Assembly: GCF_963677195.1 (NCBI RefSeq)
Contig: NZ_OY781918.1
Span: 608,923-672,922 of the forward strand
Origin: an uncultured Marinifilum sp.
GTDB taxonomy: Bacteria > Bacteroidota > Bacteroidia > Bacteroidales > Marinifilaceae
Direction of reading: 5' to 3'
Length of the DNA: 64,000 bases
The notes under the pieces were generated by a model. It did no database searches, had not been told where the DNA came from, and worked only from the letters and a program-made list of their open reading frames with translations. Below are positions 37,938 to 47,455 of this stretch, piece after piece (position 1 is the stretch's first letter; the number at the start of each line of letters is the position of its first letter). A program made the translations under genes and the position numbers.

Positions 37938-38543
37938 ATGAGTAATTTAGCACCATATTTACAAAAAGGTAGAATCGAAGCCGGTTGCGATGAAGCAGGA
38001 AGAGGATGTTTGGCAGGTCCGGTATTTGCAGCTGCAGTAATTCTTCCTGATACTTTCTCTAACGATATACTTAACGATTCAAAAAAGCTATCTGAAAAAA
38101 AAAGATATTTACTTCGTGAAATCATTGAAAAAGAAGCAATTGCTTGGTCTATTGGAATAGTTGACCACAAAGAAATAGATGAAATTAACATTTTAAACGC
38201 ATCATTTTTAGCAATGCACAGGGCTATTAATCAGCTAAAAACAAAACCCGAACATCTGCTTATCGACGGTAACAGGTTTAATGTGTACAATGGAATAGAA
38301 CATTCCTGTATTATTAAAGGAGATGGAAAATTCTTATCTATTGCTGCAGCTTCGATTTTAGCCAAAACTTATCGTGATGATTTTATGCTTTCTATTCACG
38401 AAAAATATCCCAACTTTGATTGGAACAAGAATAAAGGATACCCTACAAAAAAGCACCGCTTGGCAATTCAAAAATATGGTATTACACCCTATCACCGCAA
38501 AAGTTTTGGCTTATTAGCAGATCAAATGAAACTCAAATTTTAA
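37938..38543 (+). CDS. rnhB: Ribonuclease HII
   Basis: RNase HII cuts at ribonucleotides embedded in DNA. The 201 residues contain the signature [20 protein letters not shown] with the DEAGRG metal site, [18 protein letters not shown] and the later VGIVDH-like and [16 protein letters not shown] segments. The C-terminal [12 protein letters not shown] is complete. It is a single gene behind its own promoter. A second RNase H gene (rnhA) lies 2.5 kb downstream. Confidence 0.95.
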   Translation: MSNLAPYLQKGRIEAGCDEAGRGCLAGPVFAAAVILPDTFSNDILNDSKKLSEKKRYLLREIIEKEAIAWSIGIVDHKEIDEINILNASFLAMHRAINQLKTKPEHLLIDGNRFNVYNGIEHSCIIKGDGKFLSIAAASILAKTYRDDFMLSIHEKYPNFDWNKNKGYPTKKHRLAIQKYGITPYHRKSFGLLADQMKLKF

Positions 38544-38594
38544 CAAAAAGCTTACTAACAGTAAATTAAGCTCCATTTTTATCGAGAAAATTAA

Positions 38595-38614
38595 GGTGTT
38601 TATCTAAAAACACC
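38595..38614 (+). terminator. Possible terminator after rnhB
   Basis: GGTGTTT (38595-38601) pairs with AAACACC (38608-38614). There is no T-run on the plus strand, so termination would be weak. The rest of the gap to 38798 is AT-rich and holds only a possible -7 box. Confidence 0.35.
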
Positions 38615-38709
38615 AAGACAAAAAAACAAATACAAGCTGATTACTAGAATATTACAAAACAGTATCTAATTGCAATTTTATTATACAAACAGAATAAAGA
38701 GAATAATAT

Positions 38710-38717
38710 TAACTTTG
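38710..38717 (+). promoter_or_regulatory. Probable -7 box for the S46 peptidase (TAACTTTG)
   Basis: TAACTTTG matches TAnnTTTG. The leader to the ATG would be about 75 bases. No -33 box is found at the right distance. Confidence 0.4.
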
Positions 38718-38797
38718 TTTTTCAACGGAATACTTACAAATAGTAAATACTTTCCATTATTAATAATGGAGAACTTTTTAAAAATTAAACTACACAA

Positions 38798-40975
38798 ATG
38801 AGAAAATTAGCATCGTTAGTACTGGGATTAAGCCTTTTGCTTAGCTTTTCGAATGTGAAAGCTGACGAGGGAATGTGGCTTTTATCCCTACTGAAAAAAA
38901 ATGCTGCAGAAATGCAGGAAATGGGATTAAAATTATCTCCTGAAGATATTTACGACATCAACAATTCAAGCTTAAAAGATGCAATTGTAGGGATGGGAAG
39001 CGAAGGAAGACCATTTCGTCACTTTTGTACTGGTGAAATTATTTCCGATCAAGGATTATTCCTAACCAATCACCACTGCGGTTTTAACGCAATTCAATCT
39101 CACTCTACAACAGAGCACGATTATCTTTCAGACGGTTTTTGGGCTTATGACAAAAAAGAGGAGCTAACCAATCCAGGTATTACTGCTTCTATTTTAATAA
39201 GCATGAAAGATGTTACTAAGAAAGTTCTTGCCAATGTAAAAGATGACATGACAGAGGAGGAGCGTTACAAAGCGATTGAAGAAGCTGCCGTTAAACTTGA
39301 AAAAGAATCTGTAGAAGGAACTCACTATAAAGCAAACATCAAAAGTATGTTTAAAGGAAACCAATATTTCCTTTTTATATATGAAATTTTTAAAGATGTT
39401 CGTTTAGTTGGTGCTCCTCCACAATCGATGGGTAAATTTGGTGGTGATACTGATAACTGGATGTGGCCTCGTCATACAGCCGATTTCTCGATGTTTAGAA
39501 TCTATACTGCTCCTGATGGAAAACCAGCTGCTTATTCAGAAGAAAATATTCCTTTAAAGCCTAAACATCACCTGCCTATTTCTATTAAAGGAGTTCAGGA
39601 GAAAGATTTCGCTATGATTATGGGATTCCCTGGAACTACAAACCGTTACCTTACATCTTTTGGCCTTGAAGAAACCATGAAAATTACCAACCAAAACCGT
39701 TACGATATTCGTACCGTAAAGTTGGATATCATGAAAAAAGACATGCTTAAAGATGCAAAGGTACGCATTCAATATGCATCGAAACATGCAGGTAGCGCAA
39801 ACTATTGGAAATACTCGAACGAGCAAAACAAAGCTTTAAAAAAGCTAAACACCATGGCTCATAAAAAAGAAATTGAAAAAAAATTTCTTGAATGGGCAAA
39901 TGAAAAACCAAAACGTGCAGCTAAATATGGCGAAGCCTTAAATATGATTAAAAAAGCTTTTGCTGATAGAAAAGATGCAAAATTTGCAGGTTCTTATATT
40001 GGTGAAGCCCTTGCACAAGGAGCCGAAGCTCCTATGTTCGCAACTAAAGCTAACAAACTAAAAAGCTTATTAGCTGCCGAAGAACAAGATGCTGAAGCAA
40101 TTGAAAAAACAATTACTGCATTAAAAGCTGCTGCAAAAAAATTCTATAAAGATTATAACGCACCAACCGATGAGAAATTAATGGCTTCTTTATATAAAAT
40201 GTATGCCGATGCAATTTCTACAGAAGAAAGACCTTCAATCTTTAAAACTATAGCCGAAGAATACAACAACGACTTTACCAAATTTGCCAAAGAAGTATAT
40301 TCAACTTCAGTTTTTGCAAACGAAGATAAATTTAATAAGTTTCTTTCAGCTCCAGAATTGGAAGTATTAGAAAACGATTTGCTTCTTAAAGCAGGCCTTT
40401 CTATTGGTAAAGCCTATGGTGCTGTTTATGGAAAAATGAATGCAGGTAGCGATGAGCTAGGAAAAGGAATGCGCCTTTTCGTTGATGGTTTATTACAAAT
40501 TAACAAAAAGAAAAATTTTGCTCCTGATGCAAACTCTACTCTTCGTTTAACTTACGGTAGCGTTGGAGGATATCAGCCTAAAGATGGTGTTTACTATTAC
40601 CATTACACAACTCTAAAGGGTGTGATGGAAAAAGAAGATCCTACAAATCCAGAATTTGTGGTTCCTGCTAAACTAAAAGACCTTTACGCTGCTAAAGATT
40701 TCGGTAGATATGCCGATAAGAACGGATATTTACCTGCTTGTTTCCTAACTAACAACGATATTACAGGTGGTAACTCAGGTTCTCCTGTAATTAATGGTAA
40801 TGGTGAATTAATTGGTACTGCTTTCGATGGTAACTCAGAAGCTATGTCGGGCGATATCGATTTTGAAGAAAACCTTCAAAGATGTATTAATCTTGATGTT
40901 CGCTACACACTTTTCATTATTGATAAGTTTGCTGGTGCTCAAAACCTGATTGATGAAATGACAATTGTGGAGTAA
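38798..40975 (+). CDS. S46 family dipeptidyl peptidase, DPP7-like
   Basis: The 725-residue exported protein begins with a signal peptide (MRKLASLVLGLSLLLSFSNVKA). Its chymotrypsin-fold catalytic groups are the histidine in FLTNHHCGFNAIQ and the serine of GGNSGSPV (residue 660). It removes dipeptides from the N-terminus of peptides in the periplasm, supplying nutrients. The residue 18 positions after the catalytic serine is Gly (FDGN). In S46 enzymes Gly here goes with DPP7 and Arg with DPP11, so a preference for hydrophobic rather than acidic P1 residues is expected. It is a single-gene unit. Confidence 0.92.
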   Translation: MRKLASLVLGLSLLLSFSNVKADEGMWLLSLLKKNAAEMQEMGLKLSPEDIYDINNSSLKDAIVGMGSEGRPFRHFCTGEIISDQGLFLTNHHCGFNAIQSHSTTEHDYLSDGFWAYDKKEELTNPGITASILISMKDVTKKVLANVKDDMTEEERYKAIEEAAVKLEKESVEGTHYKANIKSMFKGNQYFLFIYEIFKDVRLVGAPPQSMGKFGGDTDNWMWPRHTADFSMFRIYTAPDGKPAAYSEENIPLKPKHHLPISIKGVQEKDFAMIMGFPGTTNRYLTSFGLEETMKITNQNRYDIRTVKLDIMKKDMLKDAKVRIQYASKHAGSANYWKYSNEQNKALKKLNTMAHKKEIEKKFLEWANEKPKRAAKYGEALNMIKKAFADRKDAKFAGSYIGEALAQGAEAPMFATKANKLKSLLAAEEQDAEAIEKTITALKAAAKKFYKDYNAPTDEKLMASLYKMYADAISTEERPSIFKTIAEEYNNDFTKFAKEVYSTSVFANEDKFNKFLSAPELEVLENDLLLKAGLSIGKAYGAVYGKMNAGSDELGKGMRLFVDGLLQINKKKNFAPDANSTLRLTYGSVGGYQPKDGVYYYHYTTLKGVMEKEDPTNPEFVVPAKLKDLYAAKDFGRYADKNGYLPACFLTNNDITGGNSGSPVINGNGELIGTAFDGNSEAMSGDIDFEENLQRCINLDVRYTLFIIDKFAGAQNLIDEMTIVE

Positions 40976-40998
40976 TTAAGCACTCACAAAATAATATC

Positions 40999-41032
40999 AA
41001 AGGATGTTCGATTTTTTTCGGACATCCTTTTT
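40999..41032 (+). terminator. Terminator after the S46 peptidase gene
   Basis: AAAGGATGTTCG (40999-41010) pairs with CGGACATCCTTT (41019-41030) with one mismatch, followed by T residues. Confidence 0.85.
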
Positions 41033-41070
41033 CTATGTATATAAATCGAGTAATCGAAAATAAATTTTCT

Positions 41071-41078
41071 TACTTTTG
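41071..41078 (+). promoter_or_regulatory. Probable rnhA promoter -7 box (TACTTTTG)
   Basis: TACTTTTG matches TAnnTTTG and is 24 bases before the rnhA ATG. No -33 TTTG is visible. Confidence 0.45.
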
Positions 41079-41102
41079 ATTTGAAAACTGCAAATTAAAA
41101 AG

Positions 41103-41561
41103 ATGTCAGCAAAAATTACAATGTTTACCGATGGAGCAGCAAGTGGAAATCCTGGGCCGGGAGGCTATGGAATTGTTTTAATATCGGGCAAGCACCGCAA
41201 AGATTTAAATCAGGGATATAAATTAACCACCAACAATAGAATGGAATTGCTGGCCGTAATTGTAGGTTTAGAAACACTAAAAAATCCAGGCTGCGATGTT
41301 ACCATTTATTCCGACTCGAAATATGTGATCGACTCGGTAGAAAAAAAATGGGTGTTTGCTTGGGTGAAAAAACGTTTTAAAGGCAAAAAAAATGCCGATT
41401 TATGGATGCGTTTTCTGCAAATTTACCCAAAACACAATGTAAAATTTGTGTGGGTAAAAGGGCATGCCAACATTCCCGGCAACGAACGTGCCGACGAATT
41501 GGCTGTTATGGCATCGAAAGCACCTAATTTACCTGAAGATGTTGGTTATCAAGCAGAATAA
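41103..41561 (+). CDS. rnhA: Ribonuclease HI
   Basis: RNase HI degrades the RNA strand of RNA-DNA hybrids. The 152 residues have all catalytic carboxylates: FTDGAASGNPGPGGYG, NNRMELLAVIVGLE, YSDSKYVIDSVEK and GHANIPGNERADELA. The basic handle WVFAWVKKRFKGKKNADLW is present. It is a single gene facing the minus-strand potassium channel gene. The 82 bases between them show no clear terminator. Confidence 0.96.
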   Translation: MSAKITMFTDGAASGNPGPGGYGIVLISGKHRKDLNQGYKLTTNNRMELLAVIVGLETLKNPGCDVTIYSDSKYVIDSVEKKWVFAWVKKRFKGKKNADLWMRFLQIYPKHNVKFVWVKGHANIPGNERADELAVMASKAPNLPEDVGYQAE

Positions 41562-41643
41562 AAAAATCTGATAAAGCTATTGGTTAATTTATTTTAATAA
41601 TAAATTACTCTCCCATATTAAGGAGGGAATTTCACAAATTATT

Positions 41644-42669
41644 TTACTCTCCCTCTTTTACACCAAAAAACTTCTCCAATTTTCCCTTGCTGTCTCCAGT
41701 TGAGATTAAAATGAGATAATTTCCAGATTTAATTGTAGTTCCTTTAATCGGATTTTTAATGATCTTACCTTCTCTTACCAAACCAATAAGGATAGAATTG
41801 TAATCCAATTTTAGTTTCATAAAAGCATTCATATAATCCGATTCGGCAAAATCGCACTCTTCGGTGATTAAGTATTGCTGAATATCTGAATCCTCATCGG
41901 CAACACTGGTCGCAATTAAATCTTCGGTATAAGTTGCAACATGAGGTTCGAATAAATAGGAAGCAACCAGTTTCGATGCTACCTCATTTTGAGCAATCAC
42001 ATGGTCGATTCCTGCATTCTGAAAGGTTTCTTTCAAACTCGGATTAGTACAACGCACAATTACATTGCTTTCGGGATATCGTTTCTTTAAATTGATAACG
42101 AAAACCAGGGTTTCCGAATCACTCTCGAAATTTACAAAAACCCGTTTCGATTGTTCAATATTAACCTTTTGAAATGCTTCGATATTAGAATAATCAGCAA
42201 ACAGCGAAAAAACCTCTTTAGATGAGAATAAATCTGATATCAAATCCAGATCGGCTTTTACATTGGTAACTACTGCCACTTTTTGTCCGGCGCGAATAAT
42301 TTGGTTTGCAACTTTTTGCGCAAACTCGTTCCAACCAATAATCACATAATGATTCTTGAACTGGGTTCCCCAAAATCCACTTTTTTTCTTCTCCATATAC
42401 TGATTGTATCTTACTGTTATTTCTCCAATTAAAAATCCTAAAATTCCAAGGCTTCCAATAATTACGACTAAGCCAATAATTTTACCGGGCAATGTTACGG
42501 GGTAAAAATCACCATATCCGACTGTTGTTAGCGTTACAATAGCATACCAAAATGCATCGCCAATGGTTTTTATGTTCGAATCATGCGATTGACTCTCGAA
42601 CCATTGAATAGACAATATTGCCAATACATAAGCTACAAAAGCCGATAAGTAAATGAGTTTTTTACGCAT
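41644..42669 (-). CDS. Two-pore-type potassium channel subunit with RCK (TrkA-N/TrkA-C) domains
   Basis: The 341-residue protein has an N-terminal membrane helix, a pore loop with the potassium selectivity filter TTVGYGD (48-54) and a second helix (GKIIGLVVIIGSLGILGFLI). A cytoplasmic RCK domain follows (HYVIIGWNEFAQKVANQII, a variant of the usual GxGxxG), then a C-terminal TrkA-C domain (LKLDYNSILIGLVREGKII). It is a ligand-gated K+ channel of the MthK/GsuK type. It is the last gene of the nine-gene PspA/polyamine cluster, which suggests control of ion flow during membrane stress. Confidence 0.9.
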   Translation of the reverse strand: MRKKLIYLSAFVAYVLAILSIQWFESQSHDSNIKTIGDAFWYAIVTLTTVGYGDFYPVTLPGKIIGLVVIIGSLGILGFLIGEITVRYNQYMEKKKSGFWGTQFKNHYVIIGWNEFAQKVANQIIRAGQKVAVVTNVKADLDLISDLFSSKEVFSLFADYSNIEAFQKVNIEQSKRVFVNFESDSETLVFVINLKKRYPESNVIVRCTNPSLKETFQNAGIDHVIAQNEVASKLVASYLFEPHVATYTEDLIATSVADEDSDIQQYLITEECDFAESDYMNAFMKLKLDYNSILIGLVREGKIIKNPIKGTTIKSGNYLILISTGDSKGKLEKFFGVKEGE

Positions 42670-42702
42670 ATTTTCCAGATATAAAACATTAAATTTGCAT
42701 TG

Positions 42703-43467
42703 CTAATGATTGGGTTTATTATACTCTATACCATATTTATCAAACATATTTGTCAAGTATTTAATGCCTCCTATCACAGCCATATTTCCTTCTTGACCGG
42801 AAACAATACCTACCAAATACCCATTTTTATCGATTACAGGAGAACCGCTTGTTCCTTTAGGGTGAGTATCAATCTTAATTGTATGAGCATAGAAATAATC
42901 ACCTAAGTTCTTATAACATTGCAATTTTCTTACTAAAGGTTTGCTATTATCTTTCTGTTCTCTCCCCCATCCAACAGCATATACAACTTCATTTTTCTGT
43001 ATTGTTTTATATCTGATTTTTAAGGGATAAAGTTGATTGTTCTGCTTTTCTAACTCAAAAAGAATCCAATCACGCACCTTTATTGTATTGTACTGTCCTA
43101 TCTGTTCTTTTGGATTTTTATTTATTAATTTTTTTGTAGCAACTCTTCTGTCTTTTCGATTCTTAGGATACATATACCAGGAATCAAAACCATCTCCCAA
43201 ATCAATACTGCTTAATCCCAATTGTTCTTCAAAAAGAAAAAACATATGCTTACACGAAACTCCTATTGTATCCACTCCTGTATTTACCAGAAATGCGTTG
43301 GCCATATCACGATAAGTGGTATCGGAAAAACTAATTTCATTGGTCAAAGCAAAATCAGGCCAAAGAGAAACAGGTTTCTCTGTCCAGGATTCTTTAATGA
43401 TTTGAGGTGATTTCCGGCAAGCAAACATTAAAAAAATGCCAATTAGGATTAAAGCTACTTTCTTCAT
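42703..43467 (-). CDS. Trypsin-like serine protease, lipoprotein
   Basis: The 254-residue protein begins MKKVALILIGIFLMFAC, a lipoprotein signal with a lipobox cysteine. I start at ATG 43467 for this reason rather than the longer frame at 43506. Catalytic residues of the chymotrypsin fold can be assigned as His in VSCKHMFFLF, Asp in VRDWILFELE and Ser in GTSGSPVIDKNGYLVGIVSG. It is anchored in the envelope between speD and the potassium channel gene. Its substrate is unknown. Such a protease inside a PspA cluster is unusual. Confidence 0.8.
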   Translation of the reverse strand: MKKVALILIGIFLMFACRKSPQIIKESWTEKPVSLWPDFALTNEISFSDTTYRDMANAFLVNTGVDTIGVSCKHMFFLFEEQLGLSSIDLGDGFDSWYMYPKNRKDRRVATKKLINKNPKEQIGQYNTIKVRDWILFELEKQNNQLYPLKIRYKTIQKNEVVYAVGWGREQKDNSKPLVRKLQCYKNLGDYFYAHTIKIDTHPKGTSGSPVIDKNGYLVGIVSGQEGNMAVIGGIKYLTNMFDKYGIEYNKPNH

Positions 43468-43541
43468 TGTTTTTGAGGTTTTATTTAAAAAAATCACTTC
43501 AGACATAAACTCCTATCTAATAGCTAATTATTTAACAATTG

Positions 43542-43898
43542 CTAATTTTCTTCAGGACTACAAATCTCTATTCCTTCTCCATTCCAGTTCACCTGCAAAT
43601 CGCTCTCTTCAACAAGTTTCTTAAAACCTTCTGCTTTTCCATGGTTACATGAACTAAGCTCCACGTAACTGTACCCTTTATCCGGAAAAGTATGAATAGC
43701 TAAATGCGATTCGGCCAGCAACCAAAAAGCTGTATATCCTTGCGTTGGAAAATGATGATCGGAGCAATTCAAAATCACAAAATCAACCTTTTCCAGATAG
43801 GATTGAAACTTTTCTTTCAAGATTTCAGGAATGCATTCGCTTACCCAAAAGCGAAGACTGTGAATTTTAGCTGCTAATATTTTTGTTTCTGCCTCCAT
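43542..43898 (-). CDS. speD: S-adenosylmethionine decarboxylase proenzyme
   Basis: SpeD makes decarboxylated AdoMet, the aminopropyl donor for spermidine. The 118 residues carry the self-cleavage and active-site set AESHLAIHTFP with Ser64 (pyruvoyl precursor) and His69, and Cys84 in ELSSCNHG. These match Thermotoga Ser63, His68 and Cys83. It is 62 bases after the aminopropyltransferase gene, so donor and transferase are encoded together within the PspA cluster. Confidence 0.93.
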   Translation of the reverse strand: MEAETKILAAKIHSLRFWVSECIPEILKEKFQSYLEKVDFVILNCSDHHFPTQGYTAFWLLAESHLAIHTFPDKGYSYVELSSCNHGKAEGFKKLVEESDLQVNWNGEGIEICSPEEN

Positions 43899-43960
43899 TT
43901 AGACATTTTTAATGTATTCTTTCCATATCCCTAAAAGGGAAATTCTTTACAAATTAATTA

Positions 43961-45499
43961 TTAATACAAATCCCAATTCCCCTTCAAATAGTACTTATGC
44001 AAGACAGGATCGTGAATCCTGTTCACTTTAACTGAGTCGATTTTACATGGATAAAAATCTTTTCCAAAAGAGGTAATCAGAGCCATAGCCTCATTATTAA
44101 CCCATTGGGTTGGCACATCAAACTCCAGTTTTTGCAGTTTTTCCTTTACATTTACATTTTTATGTTTCACGCCTAAACTCCAACCCCATTCGCCTAAGGT
44201 TATTACCTGATTATGCATAGGAACCGTTTCAAAACCAGCACTTTTCATGGTTTCCAGAATACAGAGAAAAGCCTGAGTTGCAAAATACGGACTTCCTGCT
44301 TGAGTAACAATTATACCTTCTGGGCGCAAATGCCGATAGCAGGTTTTATAAAACTCGTGCGAATATAATCTCCCTAGTTCAATCGACCTAGGATCGGGTA
44401 AATCTACAATAATCACATCGTAATATTCATCGGTAGATTGTAAATATTTGTATCCGTCATTGTTTAGTACTTTAACCTTATCGTTACTCAGGGAGTTTTG
44501 GTTCAAATTGGTTAAAATCGAATTTGTTCTTCCTAAATTTGTCATTGCTGGATCTAAATCTACCAAAGTAATTTGCTCGACTTTTGGATATTTCAGAATC
44601 TCCCGAACTGCGCAACCATCGCCTCCGCCTAAAACCAAAATATGAGTTGGATTTGGGTGCAATGTCATTGCCGGATGCACCAATGGTTCATGGTACATCA
44701 TCTCATCGCGGGTACACAATTGCTGATTACCATTTAAATACAACCAATAATCGTTTTTCCACTGAGTCATTACAATTCTCTGATATTTTGTTTGTTCAGC
44801 ATAGATCACTTTATCGGCATATTTTTGCTGTTCGCCATAACGAATTACAGGATCGGTAACAAACAAGCCAACACTTAAAGTAATAACAATAAAACTTCCT
44901 ATGCTAACCAAAATTTTTCTTTCCCCGGGTTTTAACAAATCCCATAGAAAAATTAAAACAACAATTGAAACCGAAAAATTTACAAATCCAAGAATAAAAG
45001 GAGTATAAATTAACCCAAATACAGGCAAACCTATAAATGCAAAAAATATACCTCCCAACAAACTACCGTAATAGTCATTTTCCAATATATTGGAAATATT
45101 AAAACGCAATTTTTCGTAATCATCATTAATGCGAATTACAAGAGGAATCTCCATTCCAATAAGCAATCCAACACATATTGCAAGCGAATATATCAATATT
45201 CCAATTGCCTGTGTATAAACCGATGCTGTATACACCAACAAAGGAGAAAACGACACAATAAGCGACAATGCAAATTCGGTTAGCAAAAATAACTTAAGTA
45301 AGTTAAGTTCGAAATTTTTAGTGATACGGCTACCTAATCCCATAGAAAATAACATGAGAGAAATAATCATCACCCAATGAACCACCGAATTTCCCAAAAA
45401 ATATTGTGCCAATGTTGACAAAATATATTCTGCTACCACTCCTGAAAATCCGGTAGCAAATATTGCTGCTTTTAATAATGTAGATTTACTCTTAAACAC
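43961..45499 (-). CDS. Membrane-fused polyamine aminopropyltransferase (spermidine synthase family)
   Basis: The 512-residue protein starts with about seven membrane helices (residues ~8-215, for example LLIGMEIPLVIR and FVNFSVSIVVLIFLWDLL). A spermidine-synthase-like domain follows, with the AdoMet-binding HILVLGGGDGCAVREI, the acidic TLVDLDPAMT and the catalytic VDLPDPRSIELGRLYSHEFY. The fusion places polyamine synthesis at the inner membrane. With SpeD next to it, it should transfer the aminopropyl group to putrescine or a related amine. The membrane part may sense or transport, which is not shown by sequence. Confidence 0.88.
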   Translation of the reverse strand: MFKSKSTLLKAAIFATGFSGVVAEYILSTLAQYFLGNSVVHWVMIISLMLFSMGLGSRITKNFELNLLKLFLLTEFALSLIVSFSPLLVYTASVYTQAIGILIYSLAICVGLLIGMEIPLVIRINDDYEKLRFNISNILENDYYGSLLGGIFFAFIGLPVFGLIYTPFILGFVNFSVSIVVLIFLWDLLKPGERKILVSIGSFIVITLSVGLFVTDPVIRYGEQQKYADKVIYAEQTKYQRIVMTQWKNDYWLYLNGNQQLCTRDEMMYHEPLVHPAMTLHPNPTHILVLGGGDGCAVREILKYPKVEQITLVDLDPAMTNLGRTNSILTNLNQNSLSNDKVKVLNNDGYKYLQSTDEYYDVIIVDLPDPRSIELGRLYSHEFYKTCYRHLRPEGIIVTQAGSPYFATQAFLCILETMKSAGFETVPMHNQVITLGEWGWSLGVKHKNVNVKEKLQKLEFDVPTQWVNNEAMALITSFGKDFYPCKIDSVKVNRIHDPVLHKYYLKGNWDLY

Positions 45500-45578
45500 G
45501 CTAAGCTAGTTGTAAACTATGAATTCAGATATTTTTAAAATCATCTGTCCATAATTCAATATTTATAATTCATATTTC

Positions 45579-46451
45579 CTAAAGGCACCAAGTAATCAAT
45601 ACCGATCCTCCAATATAAGCGAAAGCCTCGACCAAAGCAGCTCCAATATTTGGACGCTCCTGATTAATTATCTCGTCGGTTAAGCGTTCACCCGGAAGTA
45701 AAATTTTATCCGTAATTAAACGCATTACTGGCAACAGAATTAAACCAACCACAAGTTCAAATCCTGCTTCTGTAAAGCTTGGCATCCAACCTTCAAAATC
45801 GCCAGCTAATCCAAACCGTATAAGGTTTGCTATGGCAATAATAGCTCCCGCAAAACCAACACCAACAGCCACATTATCTTTTTCGATGTGTTCATGAAGA
45901 TTATAAGGGGTAATCCAATTGTAAAAACGCGTTGTTAAAATCAAAGCAATCTGACCAAATGCCCAAAATACAACTGCTGTTAAAATACCAAAAAGCAAAC
46001 CACCACTTTCTCCGGAAACAGCTCCAAAAATTATTAAACCCGATGCTACCGAAACAGCTCCTTCAACAATTCCAGTTCCTGCATTCTGATCTTCTATAAT
46101 CTCTTTACGGATTGAAAAATTTCTAAGCATCAGGTAATCTGAAATAAATATGGAACAGTTTAGCAGAACAATTGCTAACAAGCCATAAACCGAGATATCA
46201 ATAATATCGGCAATTAATCCGTTCGACGGACCAACTATTGCACTACCAATTGCCAGCAACAAACCCACATAGTATCCTACATGAGCAATTGCAAAAGCAA
46301 AATTATCTTTCTTAACCAATTCTTCTTTCACCTTAAACGATGGGTGAAGCATTTGATAAACGAATTTCCCAATCAGGAAAATAGCAAAAGCCACGGCTAT
46401 ATACACCACAGCATCATAAATGATAAACGAAATTTCTGATAATGACATCAT
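45579..46451 (-). CDS. DUF350 membrane protein (YjfL-like), double repeat
   Basis: The 290-residue protein has about eight membrane helices arranged as two DUF350 repeats. Each repeat has a lysine/glutamate-aspartate-asparagine entry before a glycine-rich helix (KKDNFAFAIAHVGYYVGLLL and EKDNVAVGVGFAGAIIAIAN). E. coli YjfL is one repeat. Its neighbours are also YjfI-K-like. The family has no known function, and a role as channel or membrane-stress component is inferred from its constant association with PspA clusters. Confidence 0.85.
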   Translation of the reverse strand: MMSLSEISFIIYDAVVYIAVAFAIFLIGKFVYQMLHPSFKVKEELVKKDNFAFAIAHVGYYVGLLLAIGSAIVGPSNGLIADIIDISVYGLLAIVLLNCSIFISDYLMLRNFSIRKEIIEDQNAGTGIVEGAVSVASGLIIFGAVSGESGGLLFGILTAVVFWAFGQIALILTTRFYNWITPYNLHEHIEKDNVAVGVGFAGAIIAIANLIRFGLAGDFEGWMPSFTEAGFELVVGLILLPVMRLITDKILLPGERLTDEIINQERPNIGAALVEAFAYIGGSVLITWCL

Positions 46452-46560
46452 AATTGTGTGTTTTTATTTTACCACAAAAATCAACTTATACAATAAGCAA
46501 TTTATTTTGATCGTTTTGAAAAAAGCTTTTAGCTAACAGCTATTAGCCAATAGCTTAAAA

Positions 46561-47385
46561 CTATTTTCCGAATCCACCACTACGTGAGCGAGTCGATCGA
46601 CTTGAACTGTATCGGGATGAACTTCTCTTGGTTCGGGTAGTGCTTCGTTGCTTCGAGAATTTCGAACTACTTGTGGACGATGAACGACTCACCTTGCTAC
46701 GAACTTTATCTTTAAAAGTAGATGGCTTGCTTGCCCATTTACTTTTGCTTCCAGATGTTGAAGAGGTATAGCTTTTGGTACCATAAACCGGATTGCTTCC
46801 ACGAGGTCCGTAATAGCCACGAGATCCTCCATAATATCCGCCACGATTGTAATCATCCCAGTAGGAACGACGATAAGTCATCATATTAAACATTGACGAC
46901 ATAAAAGCATATTGTCCGTAAAATGCCCAAAAAGAAGAGCCACCGCGATTTTCCCATCGACCATACTTCTCATTACCAACGTAATGATTGTATCCGGCAG
47001 GAACAGCCTGTTTGGTTACTTTACCATTCTTTTTCGAAACAATTTCCATTCCCATATTATTCATATTCTGAGAGAAAAATGCTTCGCTTACATTTTTCCA
47101 GGCTGTTTTGCTTTCCAAAACCGTATCAGGACGTTGAATAATAGTTTGATATTGATGGCGATAGGAATTTCCATTCTCATCTGCATCCATATCAAAAAGA
47201 ATAATTGAATAATTTTGCTCTCCGTTTAAGTCTCTTATCAGATCATCGACAGGAGATTTTTGCCATGTGTTTGCTGTTTGAGATGATGATTCATAACGCG
47301 AACTCGACGATTTATCTTTGCTACAAGTTCTGGCAATTAGAAACACCACAATAATCCCAAGAACAATTTTTGCTGCAGTATTCAT
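46561..47385 (-). CDS. Membrane-anchored protein with an Arg/Ser-rich C-terminus
   Basis: The family is not recognised. The 274 residues start with one membrane helix (AAKIVLGIIVVFLIARTC). A folded segment of ~110 residues follows (SIILFDMDADENGNSYRHQY), then a Gly/Tyr-rich stretch (DDYNRGGYYGGSRGYYGPRG), and the last ~65 residues are almost only Ser, Arg, Lys and Thr. The position equals that of YjfM (DUF1190) in the E. coli cluster, which also has a Gly/Tyr-rich tail, but homology is not established. The basic tail could bind anionic lipid or peptidoglycan, which is inference. Confidence 0.75.
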   Translation of the reverse strand: MNTAAKIVLGIIVVFLIARTCSKDKSSSSRYESSSQTANTWQKSPVDDLIRDLNGEQNYSIILFDMDADENGNSYRHQYQTIIQRPDTVLESKTAWKNVSEAFFSQNMNNMGMEIVSKKNGKVTKQAVPAGYNHYVGNEKYGRWENRGGSSFWAFYGQYAFMSSMFNMMTYRRSYWDDYNRGGYYGGSRGYYGPRGSNPVYGTKSYTSSTSGSKSKWASKPSTFKDKVRSKVSRSSSTSSSKFSKQRSTTRTKRSSSRYSSSRSTRSRSGGFGK

Positions 47386-47407
47386 GTTTTTAAATTTTGG
47401 ATTATAA

Positions 47408-47455
47408 TCCCGATAGCCATCGGGAATAAGTTATGAATTAAAGCAATTCATAACT
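47408..47455. repeat. Two consecutive hairpins between cluster genes
   Basis: TCCCGAT-AGCC-ATCGGGA (47408-47425) is followed by AGTTATGAATT-AAAGC-AATTCATAACT (47429-47455), both perfect. There is no T-run, so they are more likely mRNA-stability or processing elements in the operon than terminators. Confidence 0.5.

Noticed and set aside
43468..43506. Longer start of the trypsin-like gene
   Set aside because: It would mask the lipoprotein signal that begins at ATG 43467.
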